Shown here piece after piece: positions 63,754 through 64,000 of a stretch of 64,000 bases of DNA (the stretch's first letter is position 1; each line of letters opens with the position of its first letter). Under the pieces are notes generated by a model. It was not told where the DNA came from. It did no database searches and saw nothing but the letters and a program-made list of their open reading frames with translations. Source of the stretch: Desulfocapsa sp. (GTDB taxonomy: Bacteria > Desulfobacterota > Desulfobulbia > Desulfobulbales > Desulfocapsaceae); the NCBI GenBank assembly GCA_013792135.1, contig VMSP01000065.1:46912-110911 (forward strand). The letters run 5' to 3'. Both the position numbers and the translations under genes were made by a program.

Positions 63754-63788
63754 GTGTATACCGTACGGCAATACGTACGTTTTGTCAA
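63754..63788 (-). promoter_or_regulatory. Promoter/operator of the YefM/YoeB module
   Basis: On the minus strand TTGACA is followed after 17 bases by TACGGT. Two perfect 8-base palindromes, ACGTACGT (63,773-63,780) and CCGTACGG (63,761-63,768), lie inside the spacer and the -10 region. That is where YefM-type antitoxins bind. Confidence 0.55.
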
Positions 63789-63861
63789 GGTGGTGCGAAG
63801 CCGCTAATGCTAAGGGTAACCAGCGACGGCCACTGAACGTGGCTTATAGAACGCGGCAGGG

Positions 63862-64000
63862 TAGAGTAGAGATGTGGCGCGGTAGTAATGTAATCAACAA
63901 TCGCCCCGTTTCCACATCCCCCTCATCGAACCGGACAGGCGGATCTCCCGCATCCGGCTCTCGGACAAGATTTCACACTTTCGCCCACGGAAAGCTGCGG
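63862..64000 (-). mobile_element. 3' end of a group II intron (domains V and VI), truncated by window
   Basis: On the minus strand 63,960-63,928 reads as domain V, starting GAGCCGGATGCGG and ending TGTCCGGTTC, a 33-34 base hairpin with the AGC triad at its base. It is followed by GATGAGGGGG and a domain VI-like stem, GATGTGG at 63,918-63,912 pairing with CCACATC at 63,877-63,871. The intron-encoded reverse transcriptase would lie right of the window. The exact 3' splice site near 63,860 is not fixed. Confidence 0.7.

Noticed and set aside
1..64000. CRISPR array, tRNA, rRNA or prophage
   Set aside because: No regularly spaced short repeats, no cloverleaf-like sequence noticed, and no phage structural genes; the only tandem array is the coding 39-base repeat.

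Overview
The window looks like a chromosomal piece of an anaerobic or facultative Desulfobacterota (deltaproteobacterial), probably Desulfobulbales-like, genome. The evidence is family content only: a split-Soret cytochrome c, an exported superoxide-reductase-like gene, a DsrE-like protein that appears to use selenocysteine, a plant-type DAHP synthase and an MSHA-type pilus locus. I cannot name a species. No tRNA, rRNA or CRISPR array was recognised.

Left part (1-15,320): a long minus-strand operon, read from 12,716 down, encodes an MSHA-type type IV pilus machine (mshM, mshL, mshN, mshE, mshG, mshI, mshJ, mshK-like). It ends in a small membrane protein, a Fis-type response regulator and a histidine kinase cut by the window edge. 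Two prepilin-like genes are divergent from it; the second has no standard start codon and seems to begin at AUA. Next (15,440-28,048) come mostly housekeeping genes: a YbhB-like protein, an rRNA/tRNA-type methyltransferase homologue, a lytic transglycosylase with a 13-residue proline-rich repeat, pcm, a BamE-like lipoprotein, htpG, an oxygen-dependent-type protoporphyrinogen oxidase, and a 1,079-residue fusion of PqqD-like, radical SAM, arsenite-methyltransferase-like and DUF5714 modules.

Middle (28,211-38,301): accessory exported proteins (DUF1566/GLUG, a one-repeat propeller remnant and an unknown beta-rich protein) share an unusual FPW C-terminal tail. Between them lie rnhA-srkA, a decayed fibronectin-like pseudogene and a tandem pair of TIGR03032 genes. 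From 45,532 down to 38,358 is a sucrose osmoadaptation operon: mscS, sps, spp, fruK, ams.

Right part (46,009-64,000): plant-type DAHP synthase, a DUF4410 lipoprotein, a PagL-like lipid A deacylase, yaaA, and a split-Soret cytochrome c divergent from a RegB/RegA redox two-component pair with a good RegA-type box in between. After that the sequence becomes a mosaic: miniature inverted-repeat elements, an exported superoxide-reductase-like gene disrupted by transposase sequence, a CPA1 antiporter, the candidate selenoprotein, three copies or fragments of an M48 protease gene, a diheme cytochrome c peroxidase, a YefM/YoeB module, and the 3' end of a group II intron at the right edge.
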